Assembly: GCA_005884705.1 (NCBI GenBank)
Contig: VBAF01000582.1
Location: forward strand, 1 to 5,914
From: Alphaproteobacteria bacterium
Lineage (GTDB): Bacteria; Pseudomonadota; Alphaproteobacteria; Reyranellales; Reyranellaceae
Direction: 5' to 3'
Length of the DNA: 5,914 nt
The notes under the pieces were generated by a model, which was given only the letters and a program-made list of their open reading frames with translations, searched no databases and was not told the DNA's origin. Both the position numbers and the translations under genes were made by a program. Of the stretch, positions 1 through 5,718 are shown piece by piece. Numbering within the stretch: the first letter of the stretch is position 1; each line of letters opens with the position of its first letter.

Positions 1-43
1 AGCATTGTCCGGCGGCGCGGCGCGCGGTTGTGACCATTCTGGA

Positions 44-57
44 CGAGGGGCCCCTCG
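44..57. repeat. 14-nt perfect palindrome upstream of the glycosyltransferase
   Basis: The sequence CGAGGGGCCCCTCG is its own reverse complement and lies 27 nt before the glycosyltransferase start codon. It could be an operator or simply a GC-rich coincidence. A perfect palindrome without a loop makes a poor RNA hairpin. The rest of 1-84 holds no gene I can support; frame 1 reads ten residues (SIVRRRGARL) and stops at 31-33, which could be the tail of an upstream gene but cannot be shown. Confidence 0.25.
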
Positions 58-84
58 CTGCATCGATGATGCTATGCGGAGACA

Positions 85-1363
85 ATGTCAGCCCCAAGAC
101 CGAAGACCGTCGCCTTCGTGAGCGCGGTGTTTCCGTATCCCGCGGACAACGGCAAGAAAGTCGTGATCTCCGGATTCCTGCGTTTCCTGATCGAGGCGGT
201 CGGCGCGGAGAATCTCACCTATGTCGCGCTGGGCACGTTCGATCGCTCGGTGTCGGTGCCGTTCCGCATCGTCACCGTGCCGCTCGACGGCGCGACCCGG
301 CGGCTCAGCTCCGTCGCGGTGCACGCGCTGATGCTGCAGCGCAAGTCGCTGCAGGAGGCGCTGCTCTATTCGCCGCGCGCGCAGCGCCGGCTGCGGCGCT
401 ACATCGAGGCGATCGATCCCGACATCGTCATCATGGACACGATCCGCATCGCCCAGTTCTTCGAGAAAGTGATCGCGCGGACGCCGCGCCGCCGCTGGAT
501 CCTCTACATGGAGGACCTGTTCTCGTACCGCTATCGCAGCCTGCTGGCCGACTTGAGCCGCGATCGGCCGGGCGCCGATCCGCTCGGCGCCTTCGCCTAT
601 GCCGTGCCGGCTGCCCTGCGACCCTTGGCGCGCGCGAAATCGATGCGTGCGGCCTTTTATGCCCTGGAGCATCGGCTGGTCGCGCGGCGCGAACAGCGGC
701 TGGCGCGGGCGGTCGACCGGGTCTGCCTGGTCAATCCCAGCGAGGCTTCGAGCCTCGCTGCCACGGTCGCGGAGGCCGAAGTGTGGGAGACGCCGCCCTG
801 CATCGCCACGCCGCCGGCGCGGCGGCACGCCGAAGCGGCGTCGCAGGGTCCGTTCGTCATCCTGGGCGCGCTCGACTACCCGCCGAACATCATCGCCGTG
901 CAGGATTTCCTCGCCGACGCGACGCGAGCTGCCGCAGGCGCGGGTGGTGATCGTCGGCAAGGGCGCGCCGGATTCGCTTCGCGCGCTCGCCGCGCGCTGG
1001 AAGCCGCACATCGAGCTGGTCGGCTTCGTGCCCCAGCTCGGCGCCCTGCTGGCCGGGGCCGCGGCGATGATCGTGCCGGTGCGCATCGGCTCGGGCCTGA
1101 AGCTCAAGGTACTGGAGGCGCTGGCGCACGGCCTGCCATTGATCACCACCGGCAAGGGGATCGAATCGATCCCGATCGAGCCGGGCGTGCACGGCTTGGT
1201 GAGCGACGACCTCGGCCACTTCCCGCACTTCATGCGCACGCTGCAGGATCCGGCGACCAATGCCGCCCTGTCGGCCCATTGCCGGGCGCTGTTCGAAAGC
1301 CACTATGCGCAGGAGGCGGCCTATCCGCGCTACGCCGCGGCGTTCCTCGACCAGAGGCCTTGA
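85..1363 (+). pseudogene. GT-B (family 4-like) glycosyltransferase, frameshifted
   Basis: This encodes a cytoplasmic glycosyltransferase of the GT-B fold, expected to move a sugar from a nucleotide-sugar donor onto a glycan or lipid acceptor; the substrate cannot be told. The first frame (85 to about 918, 278 residues) begins MSAPRPKTVAFVSAVFPYP, with the PYPADNGKK segment typical of the N-terminal Rossmann domain, and reaches the interdomain stretch LGALDYPPNIIAVQDFLAD (263 to 278). The C-terminal donor-binding domain continues in the next frame from 920 (RRELPQARVVIVGKG), including PVRIGSGLKLKVLEALAHG and TTGKGIESIP, and ends at the TGA at 1361-1363. About five residues of the helix between FLAD and RREL seem missing compared with relatives, so a deletion of about 14 nt is likelier than a one-base insertion. 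GGAG at 78-81 supports the start. No membrane segment is seen. The break may be an assembly error; the rest reads as a normal protein of about 426 residues. Confidence 0.8.
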
Positions 1364-1388
1364 TTCCGCCCGCCCGGTGGGCGATACC
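1360..1388 (+). promoter_or_regulatory. Possible weak sigma70-type promoter for trpS
   Basis: TTGATT (1360-1365), overlapping the glycosyltransferase stop codon, is followed after 17 nt by GATACC (1383-1388). Spacing is ideal, but the boxes match the consensus only 4 of 6 and 3 of 6. A transcript starting near 1395 would have a leader of about 75 nt. trpS could equally be read through from the upstream gene. This is an inference from pattern only. Confidence 0.25.
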
Positions 1389-1410
1389 CGCCCGCCCTCG
1401 CCTTCCACCG

Positions 1411-1438
1411 GCGGGGTGCGCGGAGGTCCAAACCCCGC
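1411..1438 (+). other. Inverted repeat (hairpin) in the trpS leader
   Basis: GCGGGGT (1411-1417) pairs with ACCCCGC (1432-1438), a 7-bp stem with a 14-nt loop, ending 30 nt before the trpS start codon. The spacer 1364-1468 also holds smaller GC repeats such as CGCCC-GGT-GGGCG. There is no U-tract, so it is not a clear terminator, and no leader peptide with tryptophan codons was seen. It may only be a structured spacer. Confidence 0.3.
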
Positions 1439-1468
1439 GCCGACCCACCGTTCGCGGAGTCCACATCC

Positions 1469-2539
1469 ATGCCCGACGTCACCGCCGGCGCCGCCGCGCC
1501 CACCCCCCACATCGCGCCGTACGAAGCGCGCGGGCTCAAGGGCCGCATCCTGTCCGGCGTGCAGCCGACCGGAAACCTCCACCTCGGCAACTATCTCGGC
1601 GCGATCCGCAACTTCGCGCGCCTGCAAAACGACTTCGAGTGCCTGTACTGCGTGGTCGACCAGCACGCCATCACCCAGCCGCAGGATCCCAAGCTGCTGG
1701 CGAGCCAGACGCGCGAGATCGCCGCGGCCTTCCTCGCCGCCGGCATCGACGCCAGGAAGCAGATCATCTTCAACCAGTCGATGGTGCCGGAGCATTCGCA
1801 GCTCGCCTGGGTGTTCAACTGCGTGGCCCGTGTCGGCTGGATGAACCGCATGACGCAGTTCAAGGAGAAGGCGGGCAAGGACCGCGAGGCTGCCTCGCTC
1901 GGCCTCTACGCCTATCCGGCGCTGATGGCGGCCGACATCCTGATCTACAAGGCAACGCACGTGCCGGTCGGCGAGGACCAGAAGCAGCATCTTGAGCTGA
2001 CGCGCGACATCGCGCAGAAGTTCAACAACGACTTCGAGGCGCCGGATTTCTTTCCGCTGACCGAGCCGCTGATCTTCGGCGCGGCGACCCGCGTCATGAG
2101 CCTGCGCGACGGCACCAAGAAGATGAGCAAGTCCGATCCCTCGGACTTCAGCCGCATCAACCTGACCGACGACGCCGATGCGATCGCCCAGAAGATCCGC
2201 CGCGCCAAGACCGATCCGCATCCGATGCCGGACACGGCGGCCGACGCCGAGAAGCGGCCCGACGCCGACAACCTGCTCGGCATCTATGCCGCGCTGGCCG
2301 ACCAGGAGAAGGACGCCGCGATCGCTGAGTTCGCCGGCAGGCAGTTCTCCGAGTTCAAGGCGGCGCTGACCGAGCTCGCGGTCGCCAAGCTCGGCCCGGT
2401 CGGCGCCGAAATGCAGCGGCTGATGAAGGACCCGGGCCACGTCGACAGCGTGCTGCGCGACGGCGCGGCCCGCGCCCGCGCGCTCGCCGCGCCGATCCTG
2501 GCGGAGACTTACAAGATCGTCGGTTTCCTCAAGCCTTAG
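1469..2539 (+). CDS. trpS: Tryptophanyl-tRNA synthetase
   Basis: This is a class I aminoacyl-tRNA synthetase, a cytoplasmic homodimer that charges tRNA(Trp) with tryptophan using ATP. The 356-residue protein is intact. The HIGH-like signature is at residues 33-41 (PTGNLHLGN). The VVDQHA segment lies at 62-67 and the active-site loop GEDQKQH at 168-174. The KMSKS loop is at 218-222 (DGTKKMSKSD). The C-terminal helical region ends ILAETYKIVGFLKP, as in alphaproteobacterial TrpS. About 25 residues precede the conserved RILSGVQPTG start of the fold, slightly longer than many homologues. The ATG at 1469 is supported by GGAG at 1456-1459 with 9-nt spacing. It lies 105 nt after the glycosyltransferase, with no evident functional link. 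It is convergent with the heparinase-like gene, and a large palindrome separates the two stops. No frame damage is seen, unlike its neighbours. Confidence 0.97.
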   Translation: MPDVTAGAAAPTPHIAPYEARGLKGRILSGVQPTGNLHLGNYLGAIRNFARLQNDFECLYCVVDQHAITQPQDPKLLASQTREIAAAFLAAGIDARKQIIFNQSMVPEHSQLAWVFNCVARVGWMNRMTQFKEKAGKDREAASLGLYAYPALMAADILIYKATHVPVGEDQKQHLELTRDIAQKFNNDFEAPDFFPLTEPLIFGAATRVMSLRDGTKKMSKSDPSDFSRINLTDDADAIAQKIRRAKTDPHPMPDTAADAEKRPDADNLLGIYAALADQEKDAAIAEFAGRQFSEFKAALTELAVAKLGPVGAEMQRLMKDPGHVDSVLRDGAARARALAAPILAETYKIVGFLKP

Positions 2540-2542
2540 GGT

Positions 2543-2608
2543 GGCTCTCCCCCTCCGGCCTTCGGCCACCTCCCCCGTCTGACGGGGGAGGCCGGGAGGG
2601 GGAAGGCC
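2543..2608. terminator. Nested palindrome between convergent genes, probable two-way terminator
   Basis: The 69-nt gap between the trpS stop (2537-2539) and the heparinase-like stop (2609-2611) is almost wholly one nested inverted repeat. The inner stem is 10 bp, CCTCCCCCGT (2569-2578) with ACGGGGGAGG (2582-2591), around a CTG loop. The outer stem pairs 2548-2556 with 2595-2603 without a mismatch, adds GG/CC at 2557-2558 with 2592-2593 across one bulged G, and extends weakly to 2543/2608. A side hairpin GGCC-TTC-GGCC lies at 2557-2567. The position between converging stops suggests termination or transcript 3'-end protection for both genes. There is no U-tract on either strand, so a dispersed intergenic palindromic repeat (REP-like) is an alternative reading. 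Confidence 0.6.
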
Positions 2609-4261
2609 TCAGCCTTCCATCCGCGTCAGCGCCCACTTCACGGCGGCGCCCTCGGCCGGGATTTGGCCGACCAGCACGATTCGGCCAGGCCGACGCCCGC
2701 ACCGCTCGCGCGCAGGCGCCAGCCGCGGCCGCTCGGCAGGCGCATCAGCACCGCTTGGCCGCTCTGCGCGAGCGTCGCCTTGACCGTCGGATGGAGGTGG
2801 AAGCGCAGGATGAAGCGGCGGTCGGGCACCGTCACCATGCGGCCGTCGGGGCCGGTGAACATGTCCTCGCCGCGCAGGTCGCCGCCGTCGGCCGACAGCC
2901 ACAGCCGGCGGCGATGGATGATGCCGAACAGCGAGCGGTAGCCGTCGTGGCTCATGTCGAGCCATTGCGACCCCTGGTCCTCGGCGCGGTCGACCAGCAC
3001 GTTGCCGGCGCGATATTCCAGCGCGCCGTGCTCGGTGATCTCGGTCGAGTTGGTGTCGTCGACCACCGCGGTCGAATGCGCCGCGGTGAAGCGCATGAAA
3101 TGCCGCCATTCGCGCGGCGCGCCGGGATAGGCGCCGCAATTGACGACCAGCCGCTCGTGCGCCGCGCTCATCTCGAAGCTGAGCGTGCCGGCATGCGCGT
3201 TGCCGTCCATGCCGCGGCCCGGCGGGCTGCCGGCATCGGCGATCACCAGCGAGGTGCCGGCGGCGAGCCGCTGGAAGCCGCTCTGCAGGGCCATCGCCGG
3301 CGCAGCTGCGCTCGCCTTCCCAGCTGCCGTTGAACAGCGCCAGCCCGCCGTCGCCGTGGCGGAAGAAGCGCACCATCGGCGCCATGCGGTCGATCGCGGC
3401 GATCAGCTCGGCCGGCGCGCGGCGCTCGGCCGAGGCGAGGGCCGCGCGCACGTCGAGCAGATGGCGCAGCACGGCGACCTGCAGGTGCGGCGCGCGCTCG
3501 GCCACGATGCCGTCATGCGCGACATAGCGCTTCACGAAGCGGGCGAGCCGCGTGAGCTGCTGCTCGAGGCTCTTCTCGAAGCGCTTGCCGTCGCGCAGGA
3601 AGGCGATGTCGGCGAAGATCATCGCCTTCAGCACCGCCACCGCCTCGTGGCCGATCAGCCCGCTGCGCATCACCCGCCGGAGATGTGCGCGCTGGCGGGC
3701 GAGCGACAGCACGAAGCGCCCGGGGAAGCCCTGGTCGGCGGCGGTGGCCAGCCAGTCGTAGTGGCGGATCCAGTTGACCATGCGCGCGGCCATCACCTCG
3801 CGCTTCCAGCTGAGCGGCGACCAGCGCCATTCGCAGTCGCTCCAGTCGTCGATCAGCCGCACGGCGAGTGCCGCCGCCCCGGGATCGCCGCAGTCGCGCA
3901 GATCGCGCAGCCAGCCGAAGCCGTTCAGGCCGTCGAGCCAGAGCGTGCCGGCGGCGGTGCGCCGCCACGGCGGGTCGTCACTCTGCGGCGCCACCGGGCC
4001 GACCTGGCCATGCGCCATCAGCTCGCCGACCATCAGCCGCAGGCCGACCACGGCGTCGCCCGGCCACGGATCGGGCGCCACGGCGAAGAAGCTCTTGGGG
4101 CTGCCCCGGCCCAAGGTCAGGGCATAGAGCGGCGAGCCGAGCAGCCAGCGGCCGAACGGCAGCGGCGCGGGAACTCCCGGCGTGGCCAGGACGGAGCGGA
4201 TGGGACGGGACCCGGCCACCAAAGGATCACCGGGCCTGCGGCTATCTGCGACCAGCGTCAT
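2609..4261 (-). pseudogene. Heparinase II/III-like protein, two frame breaks
   Basis: This is a heparinase II/III family protein: an N-terminal alpha/alpha-toroid followed by a beta-sandwich domain, related to polysaccharide lyases. The true substrate of this alphaproteobacterial clade is not known to me. From the ATG at 4261, residues 1 to about 316 hold the helical part (GFGWLRDLRDCGDPG, MVNWIRHYDWL, RQRAHLRRVM) up to LALFNGSWEG. The beta domain continues in another frame, about 3315 to 2677: SGFQRLAAG, HAGTLSFEMSAAHERLVVNCG, FTAAHSTAVVDD. The end returns to the first frame (IVLVGQIPAEGAAVKWALTRMEG). Both junctions lack residues expected in relatives, so both look like short deletions. Because GC-rich frames stay open, one reading frame runs from 4408 to 2609 but is not the real protein between about 3310 and 2680. 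No signal peptide is visible. The start is moderately sure: only a weak AGAAG precedes it, and further upstream the frame runs into hsp20 leader RNA. Confidence 0.8.
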
Positions 4262-4300
4262 TTTTCTTCTGGCTTTGGCCCCGCGTTGGTCGCGGAGCTT

Positions 4301-4363
4301 TTGAGGGGTTGTCGAGTTTAGCTTAGCCGACGGCCTCTGGCGATGGTCTCGGAAGCCCTTGAA
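4301..4363 (+). promoter_or_regulatory. Probable hsp20 promoter region, boxes uncertain
   Basis: The divergent spacer 4262-4444 must carry the start signals for hsp20. CTTGAA at 4358-4363 is a perfect match to the -35 box known for alphaproteobacterial RpoH (sigma32) promoters, but no convincing -10 follows at the right distance, and transcription from it would begin inside the large hairpin. The less GC-rich stretch 4299-4324 (TTGAGG, GTTTAG, GCTTAG) could hold an upstream housekeeping promoter that would include the whole hairpin in the leader, but its spacing is poor. No promoter for the minus-strand heparinase-like gene could be identified. Confidence 0.3.
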
Positions 4364-4364
4364 C

Positions 4365-4444
4365 GGCGCCCCCCGGTCACCAGATTCCCACCGAGGGGGC
4401 GCCTCCACGGGCCCCCGGGCACTCGCTCTTCGGAGGAGGGTTCT
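4365..4444 (+). ncRNA. ROSE-type RNA thermometer in the hsp20 leader
   Basis: Two hairpins precede hsp20. The 5' one pairs 4365-4373 with 4395-4403 (9 bp), then 4374-4377 with 4390-4393 after one bulged A, around a 12-nt loop. The 3' one covers the ribosome binding site. TCGCT (4423-4427), matching the ROSE core UYGCU, pairs with AGGA (4434-4437) leaving G4425 unpaired, and is capped by C4428-G4433 around a UUCG tetraloop. The helix goes on with C4422-G4438, an A4421/G4439 mismatch, C4420-G4440, two G-U wobbles and G4417-C4443, ending next to the ATG. ROSE elements (repression of heat shock gene expression) are known in leaders of rhizobial and other alphaproteobacterial small heat shock genes. 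They melt at high temperature to free the binding site. Pairing was worked out by eye; melting behaviour is inferred from the family. Confidence 0.65.
4432..4440 (+). promoter_or_regulatory. Strong hsp20 ribosome binding site, sequestered in hairpin
   Basis: GGAGGAGGG ends 4 nt before the ATG at 4445. It fixes that ATG as the start rather than the in-frame ATG at 4343, whose codons would run through the leader hairpins. Nearly all of it lies on the 3' arm of the ROSE-type hairpin. An upstream CCTCC (4402-4406) could pair with GGAGG (4432-4436) as an alternative fold. Confidence 0.75.
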
Positions 4445-4909
4445 ATGAGTCGTGTACCGATGTTCAGTTCGCCGCTACTGCTGGGGTTTGATCAGCTCGA
4501 GCGCACGCTCGAACGGCTGGCGAAGAACGCCGAAGGCTACCCTCCCTACAATATCGAGCGGATCGGCGAGCACGGCCTCAGGATTACCTTGGCCGTGGCC
4601 GGCTTCGCCTCCGACGACCTCGCCATCGAGCTGGTGGAAAACCAGCTCACCGTGCGGGGCAAGCAGGCCGACGACAGCACCCGCATGTATTTGCATCGCG
4701 GCATCGCCGCCCGTCAGTTCCAGCGCGCCTTCATGCTGGCCGACGGCATCGAGGTGACCGGGGCGCGGCTCGACAACGGCCTGCTGTCGATCGAGCTCGT
4801 GCGGCCGCACGTCGAACCGCGCATGCGGACCATTCGCATCGACTCGGGCCTACAAGCCGAAGCCGACAACACAATCGACATCACCGCGCGCCGTGCAGGC
4901 TCGCGCTGA
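4445..4909 (+). CDS. Hsp20 family small heat shock protein (IbpA-like)
   Basis: This is an ATP-independent holdase chaperone that forms oligomers, binds unfolding proteins under heat stress and hands them to DnaK/ClpB. The protein has 154 residues, the usual size. The N-terminal arm MSRVPMFSSPLLLGFDQLER matches alphaproteobacterial class A (IbpA-like) proteins. The alpha-crystallin domain spans about 36-121, starting PYNIERIGEHG, with the YLHRGIAARQFQR segment at 82-94 and the conserved N-G-L-L turn at 111-114. The C-terminal I-x-I anchor is at 130-132 (TIRIDS), followed by a 22-residue polar tail. DUF1150 follows after 20 nt, so the two form an operon. Regulation is probably at translation by the ROSE-type hairpin over the ribosome binding site, perhaps combined with an RpoH promoter. 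No frame damage is seen. Confidence 0.96.
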   Translation: MSRVPMFSSPLLLGFDQLERTLERLAKNAEGYPPYNIERIGEHGLRITLAVAGFASDDLAIELVENQLTVRGKQADDSTRMYLHRGIAARQFQRAFMLADGIEVTGARLDNGLLSIELVRPHVEPRMRTIRIDSGLQAEADNTIDITARRAGSR

Positions 4910-4929
4910 CTGCTGCCAAGGAGGTAGCC

Positions 4930-5163
4930 ATGGAAAACAACAACGAAGCCCCCGCCCCTGTCTTCAAGCCGCTCGCGGACGACGCGTTCCTCAGTCTCGG
5001 GACCCAGCAGATCGCCTACATCAAGGCAGTCGATTTGCCCGATGGCGCGCATGCCGTGGCGATCTTCTCGGCCGACGGCAAGCCGATGGCCGCCGCGCCC
5101 AGCGTGGAGATCGCGCAGGCGCTGTTGCGCCAGCACGAGCTGGAGCCTGCCCTCGTTCATTGA
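4930..5163 (+). CDS. DUF1150 family small protein
   Basis: This is a 77-residue protein of the DUF1150 family, which is largely limited to alphaproteobacteria and has no established function that I know of. It is recognised by the central segment SLGTQQIAYIKAV (22-34), the beta-like run HAVAIFSADGKPMA (41-54) and the ending LEPALVH, close to the LEPVSVH ending common in the family. There is no signal peptide or membrane segment. The start is set by a near-perfect Shine-Dalgarno AAGGAGGT at 4918-4925, 4 nt from the ATG. It lies 20 nt after hsp20, and the two are commonly adjacent in this class, so a role in the heat-shock response is a reasonable inference. Its own strong binding site, outside the ROSE hairpin, suggests it may be translated without hsp20 being unlocked. 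Confidence 0.9.
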   Translation: MENNNEAPAPVFKPLADDAFLSLGTQQIAYIKAVDLPDGAHAVAIFSADGKPMAAAPSVEIAQALLRQHELEPALVH

Positions 5164-5187
5164 GCGCTGCGGCTTACGCCGCGCTTT
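5163..5187 (+). terminator. Short hairpin between DUF1150 and ptsN, weak terminator candidate
   Basis: GCGGC (5169-5173) and GCCGC (5178-5182) form a 5-bp stem around TTAC, with AGC/GCT flanks (5163-5165 with 5183-5185) and then TTT on the plus strand. It overlaps the ptsN stop codon (5174-5176), and only 10 nt separate the two convergent genes. On the minus strand no T-run follows, so if it works it mainly ends the hsp20-DUF1150 transcript. Confidence 0.35.
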
Positions 5188-5606
5188 GGGCCGGGAGCGT
5201 TTCGATCAGCAGTGCGTAGAGCGCGTCGGCGCTCTCTGTGGCGCGCAGCTTGTCGACCAGCCCGCGGTCGCGCAGCAGGCGCGACACCCGGGCGAGCGCC
5301 TTGAGGTGATCGGCGCCGGCGCCCTCGGGCGCCAGCAGCAGGAACACCGTGTCGACCGGCCGCTCGTCGATCGAATCGAAAGCGGTCGAGCTTAGGCAGT
5401 TTGCCGTGCGGGATCGCGATGCCCTCGCCGATGCCGGTCGAGCCGAGGCGCTCGCGCTCGAGCAGGCGGTCGAACAGCCGCCGCTCGTCGAGCTTGTAGA
5501 GGTGGGCCGCCTTGGCTGAGAGTTCCGCCAGCAAAGCCTTCTTGCCGGACGCCTTCACGCAGGCCAGAACCGCGTCTGGGCCGCTTAGCAAATCGGCGAT
5601 TTCCAC
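5174..5606 (-). pseudogene. ptsN: PTS IIA-like nitrogen-regulatory protein PtsN, frameshifted
   Basis: PtsN (EIIA-Ntr) is the last phosphate acceptor of the nitrogen phosphotransferase chain PtsP-PtsO-PtsN, a cytoplasmic regulator of potassium transport and nitrogen or carbon metabolism. Residues 1-75 from the GTG at 5606 read MEIADLLS...GSTGIGEGIAIPHGKLPKLDR, with the phosphorylated histidine at position 67 in IPHGK. The rest continues in the next frame from 5380: FDSIDERPVDTVF, LLLAPEGAGADHLKALA, RVSRLLRDRGLVDKLRA, ending ALLIETLPAQSAA with TAA at 5174-5176. The segment expected between LDR and FDSID (roughly L-V-G-L-F-A-R-L-E-x-P-I-D) is absent, implying loss of about 38 nt. Without it and in the wrong frame, an unrelated arginine-rich tail would be made, running to 5157. 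The two parts sum to 143 residues against about 155 for the family. GTG is chosen because MEIxDLL is the usual family start. This may be an assembly error. Confidence 0.88.
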
Positions 5607-5649
5607 TTTGTCACCAACGCGTTAGCGCACCAGCCGAGAGCTGCCGGTC

Positions 5650-5663
5650 GGCGCGAAGGCGCC
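5650..5663. repeat. Inverted repeat over the likely ptsN transcription start
   Basis: GGCGC (5650-5654) and GCGCC (5659-5663) are separated by GAAG. The repeat lies immediately downstream of the ptsN -10 box on the minus strand, so it would span the first transcribed bases. It could be an operator or a 5'-end stabilising hairpin. No known binding motif is recognised. Confidence 0.35.
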
Positions 5664-5692
5664 CCTATAGGCGTGTCGTCCCAAGCGGTCAA
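5664..5692 (-). promoter_or_regulatory. Sigma70-type promoter for ptsN
   Basis: Reading the minus strand, TTGACC (5687-5692) is followed after exactly 17 nt by TATAGG (5664-5669). The boxes match TTGACA and TATAAT at 5 and 4 of 6 positions. Transcription would start near 5657, giving a leader of about 50 nt before the GTG at 5606. It lies in the 112-nt gap between rpoN and ptsN and would let ptsN be expressed apart from rpoN. A plain housekeeping match of this quality stands out in DNA this GC-rich. Confidence 0.6.
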
Positions 5693-5718
5693 GGGCATCG
5701 CTTTGTGACCCTGACACC

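Noticed and set aside
1115..1140. A sigma54-like GG-N10-GC pattern (TGGCGCACGGCCTGC)
   Set aside because: It lies inside the coding sequence for the conserved LEALAHGLP segment, points at no start codon, and such patterns are frequent by chance at this GC content.
88..1260. Minus-strand open frame of 390 codons opposite the glycosyltransferase
   Set aside because: It is a shadow of the GC-rich coding strand; the composition is Arg/Asp/Gln/Ala-rich and no motif is recognised.
85..1995. A single 636-residue protein running from the glycosyltransferase start into trpS
   Set aside because: After about position 919 this frame no longer reads as a glycosyltransferase and continues out of frame through trpS. 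It is an artefact of the frame break and of few stop codons in GC-rich DNA.
890..2569. Long minus-strand open frame (559 codons) opposite the glycosyltransferase and trpS
   Set aside because: It is antisense to the well-recognised trpS and to the C-terminal half of the glycosyltransferase. It is rich in Arg, Gly, Ala, Val and His as expected for the shadow of a GC-rich gene, and crosses an intergenic palindrome. No domain is recognised.
3140..4321. Plus-strand open frame of 393 codons opposite the heparinase-like gene
   Set aside because: The minus strand shows clear heparinase II/III motifs. The plus-strand product is low-complexity Arg/Ala/His/Gln without a ribosome binding site or family resemblance.
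4262..4408. A longer heparinase-like start at 4408 (minus)
   Set aside because: The extra 49 residues are encoded by the complement of the hsp20 leader and have no family similarity. The ATG at 4261 is nearer the conserved start, though its binding site is weak.
4343..4444. An N-terminal extension of Hsp20 from the in-frame ATG at 4343
   Set aside because: Those codons run through two leader hairpins and the ribosome binding site. Family members start at MSRVP, matching the ATG at 4445 with a strong Shine-Dalgarno.
85..5606. Programmed frameshifting as the reason for the split genes
   Set aside because: No slippery heptamer is seen at the junctions, and residues conserved in the families are missing there, which recoding would not explain.
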